DNA of 64,000 nt from Chondrus crispus (Eukaryota > Rhodophyta > Florideophyceae > Gigartinales > Gigartinaceae), in assembly GCF_000350225.1 (NCBI RefSeq), contig NW_005179131.1, forward strand, positions 62,001 through 126,000. The letters run 5' to 3'. Below the pieces are notes generated by a model, which ran no database searches, had not been told where the DNA came from, and saw only the letters and a list, made by a program, of their open reading frames with translations. Below, piece after piece: positions 43,415-52,859 of the stretch. The position numbers and the translations under genes are program-made. The first letter of the stretch is position 1; each line of letters begins with the position of its first letter.

Positions 43415-45591
43415 TTCTTGACCTTCAGGTAACTCGTCGATGGTATCCCTAACCTCTCCATCGGAGACAACGCCTCATAATTTTCCAAAACTCGGTGCAT
43501 TTCCCGGAGGGAAAGAATGCACGTTGGCGCGGCGTGCCCCTTTTCATAGCAATGATAGCACACCAGACCGTGCGTCTTGACGGGATACGGCGTCCTAGGT
43601 CCTCCACGGGCCGGCGGCCTTGCTTGACGTTGCGGCCTTCCCATCCAGCCTGGCCTTCGAAACGTCGTACCCTTGTCTTCCATCGGAATGCGCGGCGCCG
43701 GCGTGTGGCCGCGCCCCCGAAACATCATCACGGGATCCGTGGGCTCTGAAAACGACTCCGTCGTGTATGCAGGCATCGGTAAAGTTGACGACCCGCTGTC
43801 CCCGTAGTCCTCGTGTCCGTAGCCCTCCGATGGCTCAATGAACTCGCCTTCGGCTACTAACGCTCCTTCGTAGTGATTTTCGCTACTTCCATGCGCACAG
43901 CGCTCATCTGACGCTGAAATGGACTCGGCTAAATGGACGGCGGCGTGACTTTTGCGACCGGGATAAGAAGCCCTCGGCTTCTTACCCGCCTTAATTGTCG
44001 ACGGCGTCTGAATCGTGACCTTCTTGGTCTTCTTGTCCTTAGCGCGGCTCGCCGAGCCATGCGCCTTCGCGTAATTAACTAGTCTCAAAAATGAAACGTC
44101 CCGATTGTCTTGTCGGTATTGAGATACCATCGGCTTGACACTCGAATCGAGTCCTTCAATAAACATCGTCATTTGTTCTTCCATCGAATATACGTTTCCA
44201 CATCGATTGCTTGCGTCCGTCAGACGGATATAAAATTCCATCTCGTCTTCAGACGGTCTTTGCTGAACTTCTCGCAATGCGAGCACAGCTTGACGGATCG
44301 CCTCGTCGGTTGCGAAACACCTCAACAACCACTGTACGGCCTCCGGCCAAACGGATATCTTTCCGTGATGGGCCCCGGCCGTCTGAGACACCGAAGTGTA
44401 CTGTCTCAAGGCGATGCCGCTTAAAAATTCAGGCAACAGGCGGATCGCTTGCCCCTCGTTCATTTCTTGAGTATCGAACTCCTGAACTAATTTTGCCAAA
44501 AAATCCAACACAAGGACCCTGTCCTCACCTGTGAACGTGTTGTCCTTCTTCACCTTAGGCGGAATATCTCTCCTGATTTTTCGCACGGCGGTCCGCCGGG
44601 AACTTGACAAATATGTCTGCGGGTTCCGCAAGCGGTACGTTCGGTACGAAAGTAATTTCTTGAAGAGGTAGTTGGTCGGATTCAGCTCCTCCAACTCCTC
44701 CCATCGCGGCCCGCGCCGCGTTGCGACATCTTCGGGCTCCGCGTCCTTGTCTCTCCGCGAGGCGGACGAAGTGACTCCGCCTCGTCTGGAGGAAATTTTC
44801 TTGCTTGACGAAATTCCGTTTCCGTCTTCTGAACAGCGTTCAGAATCGCCCGAATGGTTCGACGAACCGCCGTTACCATCTTCGGAGGGACCAAGCGACT
44901 CCGACTGTGAGTCGCGGTTCTCCGGATCGTCACTACAGTGACCCTTGCTTGTACGTCGCTTGTCCTTCTTCGAGGGCTTCGACTTGGAACTCCGCTGCCG
45001 AGCGGGCTTGTCCTTCTTCGACCGACGGTCGCCCTCTCTACCCGAAGGGAGCGGCTCGTCGTCCGATCCTTGCGGAGCTTGATCCGCGGCCTGTTCAAGG
45101 TCCTTGAGACGTTGCGCGGCGCGATCGAATCGGTCATCAATGCTTGCTCTGAATTTTCCTAAGGACTCCAAGGCTTGATTCGCGTCGCGCCTCGCGTCCT
45201 TGACCGAAATTTTCAACGAGGCTAGGACCTCCGGCTCCAGACCGTCGGTCGCCTCACCTCGCTCCTTCTCGACGAGATCCACTCGAGCCGACAGCTCTCC
45301 CAAAACGGTGTGGAACTCAGATGCTTGCAACTCCAGTTGCTTCCGGACGAGGGCTAATTCAGCCTCGAGATTTTTCGTCATCTCTTGGCGAATTTCCTCG
45401 CCCATCTTCTCGAACCTGTAGGATAGGTTATCCTTGTCGGTTTCAATCCCCGTCGGGGATTCTTGACCTTCGGGATCCGTGGCCGTATTGGCCTGGCTTC
45501 GGGTGCGAGGACCTCGCGGGATCCTCGACGCCCTTGCCGATCCGCTCCTACTCGCCCCGGGACCGACGTCTCCGGGGGTGCTTGTCGACAT
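43285..45591 (-). CDS. gag: Element D Gag, complete open frame
   Basis: 768 codons. Residues 1-45 are Ser/Arg/Gly-rich. Residues about 55-180 are a long Glu/Lys/Leu/Ala coiled coil. A Lys/Ser/Asp-rich charged linker runs from about 180 to 290. The capsid-like region lies at about 300-500 (RWEELEELNPTNYLFKKLL, MNEGQAIRLLPEFLSG, AVQWLLRCFATDEAIRQ, MTMFIEGLDSSVKPMVSQ). A single CCHC zinc knuckle (CYHCYEKGHAAPTC) is near residue 680. The Ser/Pro-rich tail overlaps pol. This is longer than typical Gypsy Gag because of the N-terminal coiled coil and linker. The start is the first ATG after the leader, about 165 bases inside the LTR. It is the intact reference for the gag parts of A and C. Confidence 0.88.
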   Translation of the reverse strand: MSTSTPGDVGPGASRSGSARASRIPRGPRTRSQANTATDPEGQESPTGIETDKDNLSYRFEKMGEEIRQEMTKNLEAELALVRKQLELQASEFHTVLGELSARVDLVEKERGEATDGLEPEVLASLKISVKDARRDANQALESLGKFRASIDDRFDRAAQRLKDLEQAADQAPQGSDDEPLPSGREGDRRSKKDKPARQRSSKSKPSKKDKRRTSKGHCSDDPENRDSQSESLGPSEDGNGGSSNHSGDSERCSEDGNGISSSKKISSRRGGVTSSASRRDKDAEPEDVATRRGPRWEELEELNPTNYLFKKLLSYRTYRLRNPQTYLSSSRRTAVRKIRRDIPPKVKKDNTFTGEDRVLVLDFLAKLVQEFDTQEMNEGQAIRLLPEFLSGIALRQYTSVSQTAGAHHGKISVWPEAVQWLLRCFATDEAIRQAVLALREVQQRPSEDEMEFYIRLTDASNRCGNVYSMEEQMTMFIEGLDSSVKPMVSQYRQDNRDVSFLRLVNYAKAHGSASRAKDKKTKKVTIQTPSTIKAGKKPRASYPGRKSHAAVHLAESISASDERCAHGSSENHYEGALVAEGEFIEPSEGYGHEDYGDSGSSTLPMPAYTTESFSEPTDPVMMFRGRGHTPAPRIPMEDKGTTFRRPGWMGRPQRQARPPARGGPRTPYPVKTHGLVCYHCYEKGHAAPTCILSLREMHRVLENYEALSPMERLGIPSTSYLKVKNWFDSQTASTPSASTPRSNQPFRGPTAGPAPSDVRRIPQRQEN

Positions 45592-45737
45592 GGTTCGTTT
45601 CCAAAAACGAACCTAACTTAACACATAGAAAAAAATAGAAAACGCCACCGCACCTGAATAAACTTACGTCGCAGATAAAACTTTTGTAGTCCGTTTCAGC
45701 TTACGCAGTTTCTAGGTCGGGTCTCCTGTACGCATTT

Positions 45738-45754
45738 CTAGGTCGGGAGACCAC
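45738..45754 (-). promoter_or_regulatory. Putative primer-binding site of element D
   Basis: On the minus strand GTGGTCTCCCGACCTAG begins three bases inside the 5' LTR. The core is the same as at 13424-13439 in A. A second partial copy (ACCCGACCTAGAAA) follows about 25 bases downstream in the leader. Confidence 0.6.
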
Positions 45755-45757
45755 TTT

Positions 45758-46724
45758 TGCAGTGCAATGCGCCTGTTAGGCAGAGACCAAGGTCCGACGG
45801 TCCAACACAAACAACAGCAACAAAAACAACAACTGCCAACGGCACAGCGCTACGGAGTGTTCGAAGCTCCCTGTCCTCTTTAAGCGGGTTTGCGGCCCGC
45901 AGTAGCTCGGATCCCTGATAGAGGGGGGGCAAAGAGAAGGGCCCAGCCCGGGATCGGTAAATGGTGGTAGAGACTTGTAAAGGCAACTGCTCGACGAGTT
46001 CGGAGGGGTGTTTAGGTAAACCTGGTCCGATGGGTCGTAAATCCAATGCTCGAAGAGCGCCTTGTACACCTTATACCCTTGATAAGGTCTTCGACGGGGA
46101 CGTCGCAACGTAGCCCGTCGGGAAAGAAGAAAACGTAGCAGCGCTACACCGTCGTACTGCCCGATGGCAAAGTACCAACAACGGATCGGTCGCAACCGAA
46201 TTCCGATGGAACCAACACTGAGAAAAGCACCACTGGTGCACCAACACAAAAGCCCGATGGCAAATGACGTCACGTTGCGGATCGCAATCCTACAAGGTGG
46301 GCCCAACTCAAGATTAAGGGAAATTAGGATAGGGAAATAAAGGAAAATTGATAAGGGAAAAGGGGACCCCGAGCGATAGAGGATGCCGTAGGCTTACGTA
46401 AAAGGGAGCGTCTTGGTAGAGACCGACTTCGACCAAGGCGACATTCAACTCCGGCAACTCGGGTTACCTTTACTGACTTGGTCGTCAGAGGGCTAAGGTA
46501 TATATATCGCCCCGCCGGAGCCACTACAGTAGCTCTCGGCGCTAGATCCTAGATCTAATCTAATGTTAAATAACTAATATGCAACTAATTAAAATTAATA
46601 ATTAAAATAATAAAGTGAAATTAATAATTAAAATAATAAAGTGAAATAATTTCCACTTTTGCTTGCCATACCCCATCATTTTCATTTCTTTTCACCCCCC
46701 TTTTCAGGTGCGTATTGCACTACA
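45758..46724 (-). repeat. Element D 5' LTR
   Basis: 967 bp, nearly identical to 31862-32826. The TATA run lies at about 46499-46508, with the conserved TTTACTGACTTGGTCG block just downstream on the minus strand. It is flanked on the outside by GTTAG. Confidence 0.95.
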
Positions 46725-47640
46725 GTTAGCTCGGGCGCCGAGATGCATTGCGTTACAAGCACAGCCAAGTTTGGAAGGATTTAGCTCGAATCGAGCGTAC
46801 TACCTGAAATGGCAATCGTGGTTGGAAAGCCTGATGAAAGGCGCTGGTAAGAGCATGCGGAAAGAACAAGCGTGCTACAAGCGAAACTTTGACGCACGGC
46901 TCCGCAAACCGAGGTATGACATCCCTTCAGGATCATACGTATTCCTTCGAAAAGAGCAAGGAACGGCCACCGAGCCGAAACATAAGTTGGCACAAGTGGC
47001 TACGGGTCCGTATCAAGTGAAGGAGTCAACTGAGAATACGGTCGTCATTGTTATAGGCCAAGAAGAGCTCGTGTCGCGAGATAGAGTCGAGTTAGCCCCT
47101 AGTCCCATGGACTACATGCCGATAATCGGGCTACGACAACCGCTACAGTTCTTAAATCGAGGTTGGGGACGAGAAGAACCCGCTGCGCAAGCGAAGGATA
47201 AGACGGATGACGGACCGTTGATAAATCAGGAATCTGCGGGCATCCCGCCCGATCTACAAGAGATGAGAGGTTCGGAAGAGCAGGATGAGGATGAGTCGCT
47301 GGCTCTTCGGAAGGGGGACGGACAGTTGGATACGCAGGAAGAAGGAGCCGTGAGTCAGGAGTATGTGATCGACAAAATCGTGGACCACGGCTACGACGAG
47401 GAGAATTTAATTCTCAAAGTGAGACGGTATGGGTATACCACCGAGGAAGCGATGTGGGAGCCCATTGAGCAGTTACGTCGTAGCACAGCAGTCACGTATT
47501 TCCGAAGGAAACGGTTGCCCCTGCCGGCGCAAGTCGCGCACGCGGTACCTGGATGGCTGTTGTCAAGAAAGAATGCAGAGGAGAGCCAGCAAAGAAGTCA
47601 GAAGTTTGAAGAAGCGACGGACCGCGACGGTTGGAAATAG
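46725..47640 (+). other. pol: Element C pol part, right of the D insertion (integrase tail and chromodomain)
   Basis: Coding resumes directly after D with LARAPRCIALQAQPSLEGF, which matches D's integrase tail. It continues through the GPY/F-like segment (ATGPYQV, SRDRVELAPSPMDY) and an acidic linker, and ends in a chromodomain (about 47.36-47.51 kb, EYVIDKIVDHGYDEENLIL then YGYTTEEAMWEP). Confidence 0.88.
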
Positions 47641-50600
47641 AAGACATGAGAGCGCGAGGAAACTGACAGTCCTTTTTTTGCAACGCGTCCCATGATGGCA
47701 CTGACGCGCAACGCGTTTTTGAGGAATTGGAGTGAAATTGTATCCTTGGATGAGGCATTGCGCAAATTACGTATGATCACGCGTTGCAGTGATGCACATG
47801 CGATGGAACGGTTGGATCAGGGATCCACACCCGCTTGTAATAATTTGAAAGGAAAGTGTTTTTTGAGGTTTTTTCACGAGTGGACAAAGGACAAGTGGTG
47901 GGCGTGCAGAAGTGAGATACAGGGGATGACGCGAAATTTTAATTCAGATCAAGAAACCAAAGGAGTTGCCGCAGATATGTTGTCGCCGGCCACAGCCGAC
48001 GATGCAAACACCGAAGTCTATCCGCACTCAAGCCGGGTCACCCCGGCAGGACCCTAACTACACCCCACAAACCGACGGACTAACGCTCGTCGAACGGAGA
48101 GGAATTACTGTCGGCGACAGATCCGGAGTTACGAAGATGGCTGCTGACCGAGGGTGCAGCCGTCGCCCGGTCAACACCGATCGACCTCACTCCTTTCCCA
48201 TTTCCCCTGCGCGCAAGCGACGCGCCCCCTGACTCATGACGGACCGTTGTTTATTTCCTCGGGTGTTTCACTCCCGTCGGTTTCTATTTTGTTCTGCCTC
48301 CTTTTATTTATTTGTTATGTAAAGACAGGAGCATTAACCCGTACAGCGGACGCCGCTCTGCAAGTCACTCATCGAGAATCGCATGGTCGAGGTCCATGCC
48401 AGGGAGACGGCCGTCGATCGTTCAGTAGCACGAACGGCTGGGAAACGTGCGTGAGTTAACGCAAGCGGACCTATACTGCACGGAGTGAGTGAATCATTTG
48501 CTTTTCTTTTCTCTACGTCGATGACGAAAATATGCTCGACGTCGTCATCAAAAAGGTCAACCGATTTTTTTCAGTTGTGTAGTCGGGCTCTGTTTCAATC
48601 TCTGTTTGTTTTTGCTATGATTTTTTAGTTTGTGATGTCGACGACACAAAGTGGCGCAATGTACCGGTACGATGTACCCCGATCTGCAAGTCCCTAAGGA
48701 TTAGCAAAGACAAAGGAGGAGGGTAATCGAGAAGAGAGAAAAAGGGGGAATGGCGACGTAAGAAGCTTTAACGCGATCCACGAATACTCGGGCTCCTCGA
48801 CGGCCTGATGAGGAAATTCTCCTACCGTGTTATGAACGGACGTGCGACACACGGGTCACACACCGGAGACTGGACCAACACTTTTGAAGGTCAACTCGGG
48901 AGGAGACCCTCCCTAATTAACTTTTGTCGATCTCTCGACGCTGCTATGTTTTTCTGTATGTACCACAAGGGACACCACAAACCATCCGGAGCTGCACCCG
49001 TCTACAAGTGAAATGTTTGGAGGGAACCTCCTCAGCGGGAGTTCCTGATTCCCCAGTACGGTGACGTCGCCTTCGACGTTGTTCCACCGGCTCGTCATCC
49101 GCCTGCGCCAGTAGCGAGGAAGGAGACCGAGTACCTGGTCGAAACGATGATTGTCGACTACTGTCAATACGAAGCTACAGGAGTGCCTGAGAGATGTACG
49201 TCGCGATCGCTGTGAAAAATGTCAAGGAGTGTCGAAGGAATGCTATGTGGCGTGTAAGTGATGCGAGAGTAGAAGGAGGTCGTTGGAGACTCGCGACGCG
49301 GGTTCATCAATCACAAAAACGACACCCGATCCGGGTAAAGCAGCCGCTGGATTGATCCACGCGTGAGGAGATCGAAAGAGGGGATGTTCCCTCAGCTCAC
49401 ACGATGAGACATCGGAGTGCGGGGAGGATGAAGTTGGTAATGAAGAATTTGAGCTCACCTTCGAAGAAATCGTCTCATAAAACCCCCTCCATCTACGGGA
49501 GAAACTTGTGACCGTGTTATTCATAACAGATTCAAGAGCTTCGCATCCCCCACCTATTGTTTTTGCCACAGTGGGACCAGCTACAACGACGAGGGAAAGT
49601 CCCTCTCTCTTCCTTTTGACCACTCTCGTGTTATTTTTTTCGTTTTCTTGGAAAATCCTCTCCTTCGCCCGTTCCATATGTTTTTTTCTTTTTGGATGAA
49701 CTACGACTCCGCGACACGGCGCCAACCCGACATCATACGTCGACGAAAAGTGCTGCAGTGGGACCCACAGTCCGCCGCAAGGACGGAGAATTTGGAAAGG
49801 GGTAACGGCTTGTGAGGAGTGCAGAAGGTCAGGAGGGTTGTGAGGAGTAACACCGTCAACGAGCCCAACCAGAGAAACCAAAATGTCAGACAGTTCGCTG
49901 CTAGCGAAAGAACCCCCGACGAGTCACCACCGCTTGTAAGAATCATTTATTACCCCAAAACGATCACGAAGTTTTTTCCCTAAGGGAGCGTTTACCCCTC
50001 GCCGCCGGACCTCAACGAGGAAATTATTGATGCCGCCGAAGCGAAAAAAGGGGGGGAAGAAAAAGTGGGTCGAGTCGTGATCGCATTCGTGAACCTCGCA
50101 AAAACGATCTCGAGTATGAAGACTACCTACAAGTGCAAAACAGACTGAGGGGGGGCACCGCCAATTCCCCGACGTGGAGAAGACATGCGACACTGTGGTG
50201 TATGCAGGCCCGGGGTGGTCGGTACAGAAGTCGATCGAGGTAGCTCACTGGTTTGGAAATTCGTAGAAGGACAGACTCCCTGTCAGGGAACTGGTTCGTG
50301 CCAGCAATTACGTGTTTACACGGACTACGAATCAACAGAAGTAGCAGGTATCCGATGATGTCTTCAAAGAGGTCGCAAAGAGGAGGAAAGTGGAAAGGAG
50401 AAGATGCGAACGCAGTGATGGGGCGCATGAGGAAAAGGGGAGGAAAATTGGCGATGAGGGAAAGCGACAGCAGTGACGGGGCGCATGAGTCAAAGAGAAA
50501 AAAGGGGGGAAATCGGGGCGTGTGGGCCCGGTCAAAACGTTGGCTAAAGAGGAGGAAAATGAAAATGAGGAGAAAGATGACGTACGTGTTGGATAAAGAG

Positions 50601-50763
50601 AAGAAAAATGCAAAAAGAGGAGGAAGTTGATAGGAAAAGGGAAGGAAATTTATTTTCGGTGGAATGAAGGGAAGTGTCGACGATGAGACGACACCCTCAG
50701 AGGACAATGATCCGAACATGGATCGGCAGGACGGTACCATCGGCAATGGGTCAATGGGACGAT
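47641..50763. other. Element C 3' spacer
   Basis: About 3.1 kb with no recognised gene. It has parts in common with D's spacer near pol and in the purine-rich zone (50.35-50.64 kb, repeats of AAAGAGGAGGAA and of a GCAGTGA-GGGGCGCATGAG block at about 50.41 and 50.47 kb). Small open frames are not supported. Confidence 0.55.
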
Positions 50764-50766
50764 TCA

Positions 50767-51186
50767 CCCAAGGATTTTTTCCTTCGGAAGTGAGGCGACA
50801 AGCTGCGCCAGTAAGCGCAGGTCAACGAGGGACGCTCCTCCAAGAGCCCCCTCGTTTATTCCGTGAGCACGGAGCAATGTGCAATAGACGCTGGCAGCGC
50901 CGTCGTTCTTTTTGATAACATCTGGAGAGGACAGGGAGGTCGAACCTCCCCTAGTCGATTGGACTGCGTCGACGATTGGTGACAAGGGGGCGGCAACCGG
51001 AACAGCCGCAGGAGAATGAGGACGAGCTAGGACATGCACAGGGGAAGAAAGTGCAGGAGGAACCGAGGGGGTAAGGGAAAAAGAAGTTCCCTTCCTTTCA
51101 GGGGCTGCGGGCACGGACAGACTTTCAGTCCGGCTAGCTGACGAGGGGACTTCTCTCGTATCTAATAGAGGTTGACACCTGGCCAC
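50767..51186 (-). pseudogene. Remnant of the antisense accessory frame in element C
   Basis: A short minus-strand frame whose end (AASVYCTLLRAHGINEGALG, then SLPKEKILG) matches the end of D's antisense protein (AAAVYHRLLMAHGVEGEALQ, SLPKEKSLG). It lies at the same place relative to the 3' LTR. The conserved Trp-rich domain is absent, so it is a remnant. It extends the antisense-frame pattern to a third element. Confidence 0.65.
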
Positions 51187-51309
51187 TGAAGGAAACGTGA
51201 GGTCCGTCTTGCTCTTGCACTTTCACCGATAACCGGACACGGCGGTGTAGGGTTATGAGAGGGATAGCGAGGAGATTATACGATGGCTGAGAGGCGTGCA
51301 AGAGCGCTC

Positions 51310-51321
51310 GGAAGGGGGATA
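51310..51321 (+). promoter_or_regulatory. Polypurine tract of element C
   Basis: GGAAGGGGGATA directly precedes the 3' LTR, matching D's tract. Confidence 0.7.
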
Positions 51322-52426
51322 TTTAGCGCAATAACCGACTACACCGTGGGGGGTGAAAGGAAAAGGAATTGAGGGGTATGACAAAGTGGGGGGGGGGTGA
51401 CAAGTGAAAATTATTTCACTTTATTATTTTAATTATTAATTTCAATTAGTTGCCTATTAGTTATTTAACATTAGATTAGATCTAAGATTTAGCGCTGAGA
51501 GCTCCTGTAGTGGATCCGGCTGGGCGATATATACCTTAGCCCTCTGACGACCAAGTCAGTAAAGGTAACCCGAGTTGCCAGAGTTGAATATCGCCTTGGT
51601 CGAAGTCCGTCTTTCCCAAGACGTTCCCTTTTACCACAGATTACGTTATCCTTTGCGCTCGGGGGTTCCCTTTCTTTTTCCTTTATTTCACCTATCTATC
51701 TCTATTTCTATTTCTATTCCCTTATCTTGTGTTGGTTCCGCAGTGCCTGATTGCGATCCGCATCGTGACGACTGGAGTCATCGGGTTCTTGTGTTGGTTC
51801 TTTTGTTTGTTGTTGGTGCCATCCGCTTTGGTTGCGGCCGGACCGGTGTAGGTGTCTTAGCCATCGGGCGACACGTGGGTGTAGCGCTGCTACTTGTTTA
51901 CGTCCCCCGACGGAGGCTGTTGCGACGACGTCTCCCTCGAAGTTCCTATTGTGTATACAGGACAGTGTTGGTTCCATCGGATACCGGTTGCGACCGTTCC
52001 GGTGTCGGTACTTTGCCATCGGGCAGTGTGGAGGTGTAGCGCTGCTACGTGTTTGCTAATTCCCGTCGGGCTGCGTTGCGACGCCCCCGTGGAAGACCTT
52101 ATCAAGGGTATAAGGTGTACCAGGCGCTATGCGAACATTGGCTTTACGACCCATCGGGCCCGGCTTCTTAATCACCGCCCCGAACTCGCCGAGCAGCTGC
52201 CTGTACAAGACTCTACCACCATTCGTCCCGGGCCGGGCATCTTGCTTTTGCCCCCCCTATCAGGGACTTGAGCTACCGTGGCCGCAACCCCACTTAAAGG
52301 GAAAGGGAGAATCAGACACTCCGTAGGGCTGTGCCGTCGGCAACTCTCGTTGGTTGTTGTTTGTTGGTTGTGTTGTTTCTGGACCGCTAGACTCTGGTTC
52401 CGGCCTGACAGGCACATTGCACCACA
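51322..52426 (+). repeat. Element C 3' LTR
   Basis: About 1.1 kb. It starts TTTAGCGCAATAACC (a decayed TGTAGTGCAATAACC) and ends CATTGCACCACA. It is about 98% like 24750-25860 by eye and is followed by TTGAC. Confidence 0.92.
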
Positions 52427-52431
52427 TTGAC

Positions 52432-52859
52432 GATCCGGCACTGACAGGCGGAGGCGGATCCGAGCTCGCCGGCGGTTGCGCGCGTCCACTACCCGCGCGG
52501 TGGTAACTAACGCTCGCGGAACGCGGGTGCGATTGTTAGAATAAGCTGGGTGCTGGATCGTCGGTGGAGGTTTGCTTGGCTTGGTCCCCCCCCGCCGGCG
52601 GTCACCCCCTATATTTATTGTACAAGTTAATTAACCGTCTACAGTACAGTACGGACTGTACTGTGGTCGGCTTACTGTAGACAGTGCGGGCCGGCTCACA
52701 CTGTAACGCTGTCATCTGTCGGGGCTGACAGCACACGTGCGCTACCCGTGTGGTACACGTGTTGGTGCGCGCGCGCTGTAAGGTATGCGCGCCCAAGCTG
52801 TAAGGTCCGTACCTTACAGCGGTAGATCTAAATCTAATATAACGATGTCGGTAGTTATG
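52432..52859. other. Hairpin-rich leader upstream of element E
   Basis: A GC-rich continuation of C's target site, then compact hairpins. The first has outer arms 52637-52646 and 52673-52682 enclosing arms 52641-52650 and 52655-52664. The second has arms 52775-52785 and 52810-52820, with an alternative inner pair 52797-52806 and 52811-52820. It could be the LTR or leader of element E; no second copy is in the window to prove it. Confidence 0.5.

Larger units (their letters stand above)
31862..46724 (-). mobile_element. Ty3/Gypsy chromodomain element D, nested in C, target duplication GTTAG
   Basis: On the minus strand. The 5' LTR is at 45758-46724 and the 3' LTR at 31862-32826. They are nearly identical by eye (only a handful of differences in about 965 bp), so this is the youngest insertion in the window. 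GTTAG occurs at both borders (31857-31861 and 46725-46729), and C's integrase coding resumes right after it. Length is 14.86 kb, large because of a spacer of about 4 kb and the antisense frame downstream of pol. Gag is a whole open frame. Pol carries about two breaks, so the copy looks nearly whole but not intact. Confidence 0.95.
24750..52426 (+). mobile_element. Ty3/Gypsy chromodomain element C, target duplication TTGAC, interrupted by element D
   Basis: The 5' LTR (24750-25860) and 3' LTR (51322-52426) are about 98% alike by eye. The 5-bp TTGAC lies on both sides (24745-24749 and 52427-52431), so both ends are original. Without D the element is about 12.8 kb. Order: LTR, altered primer site, gag, pol split by D, a 3-kb spacer, a remnant of the antisense frame, polypurine tract, LTR. 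Its proteins are close to those of D, but its LTR is longer and distinct. It is a broken fossil with many breaks besides the insertion of D. It must predate D, which agrees with its more diverged LTR pair. Confidence 0.93.
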
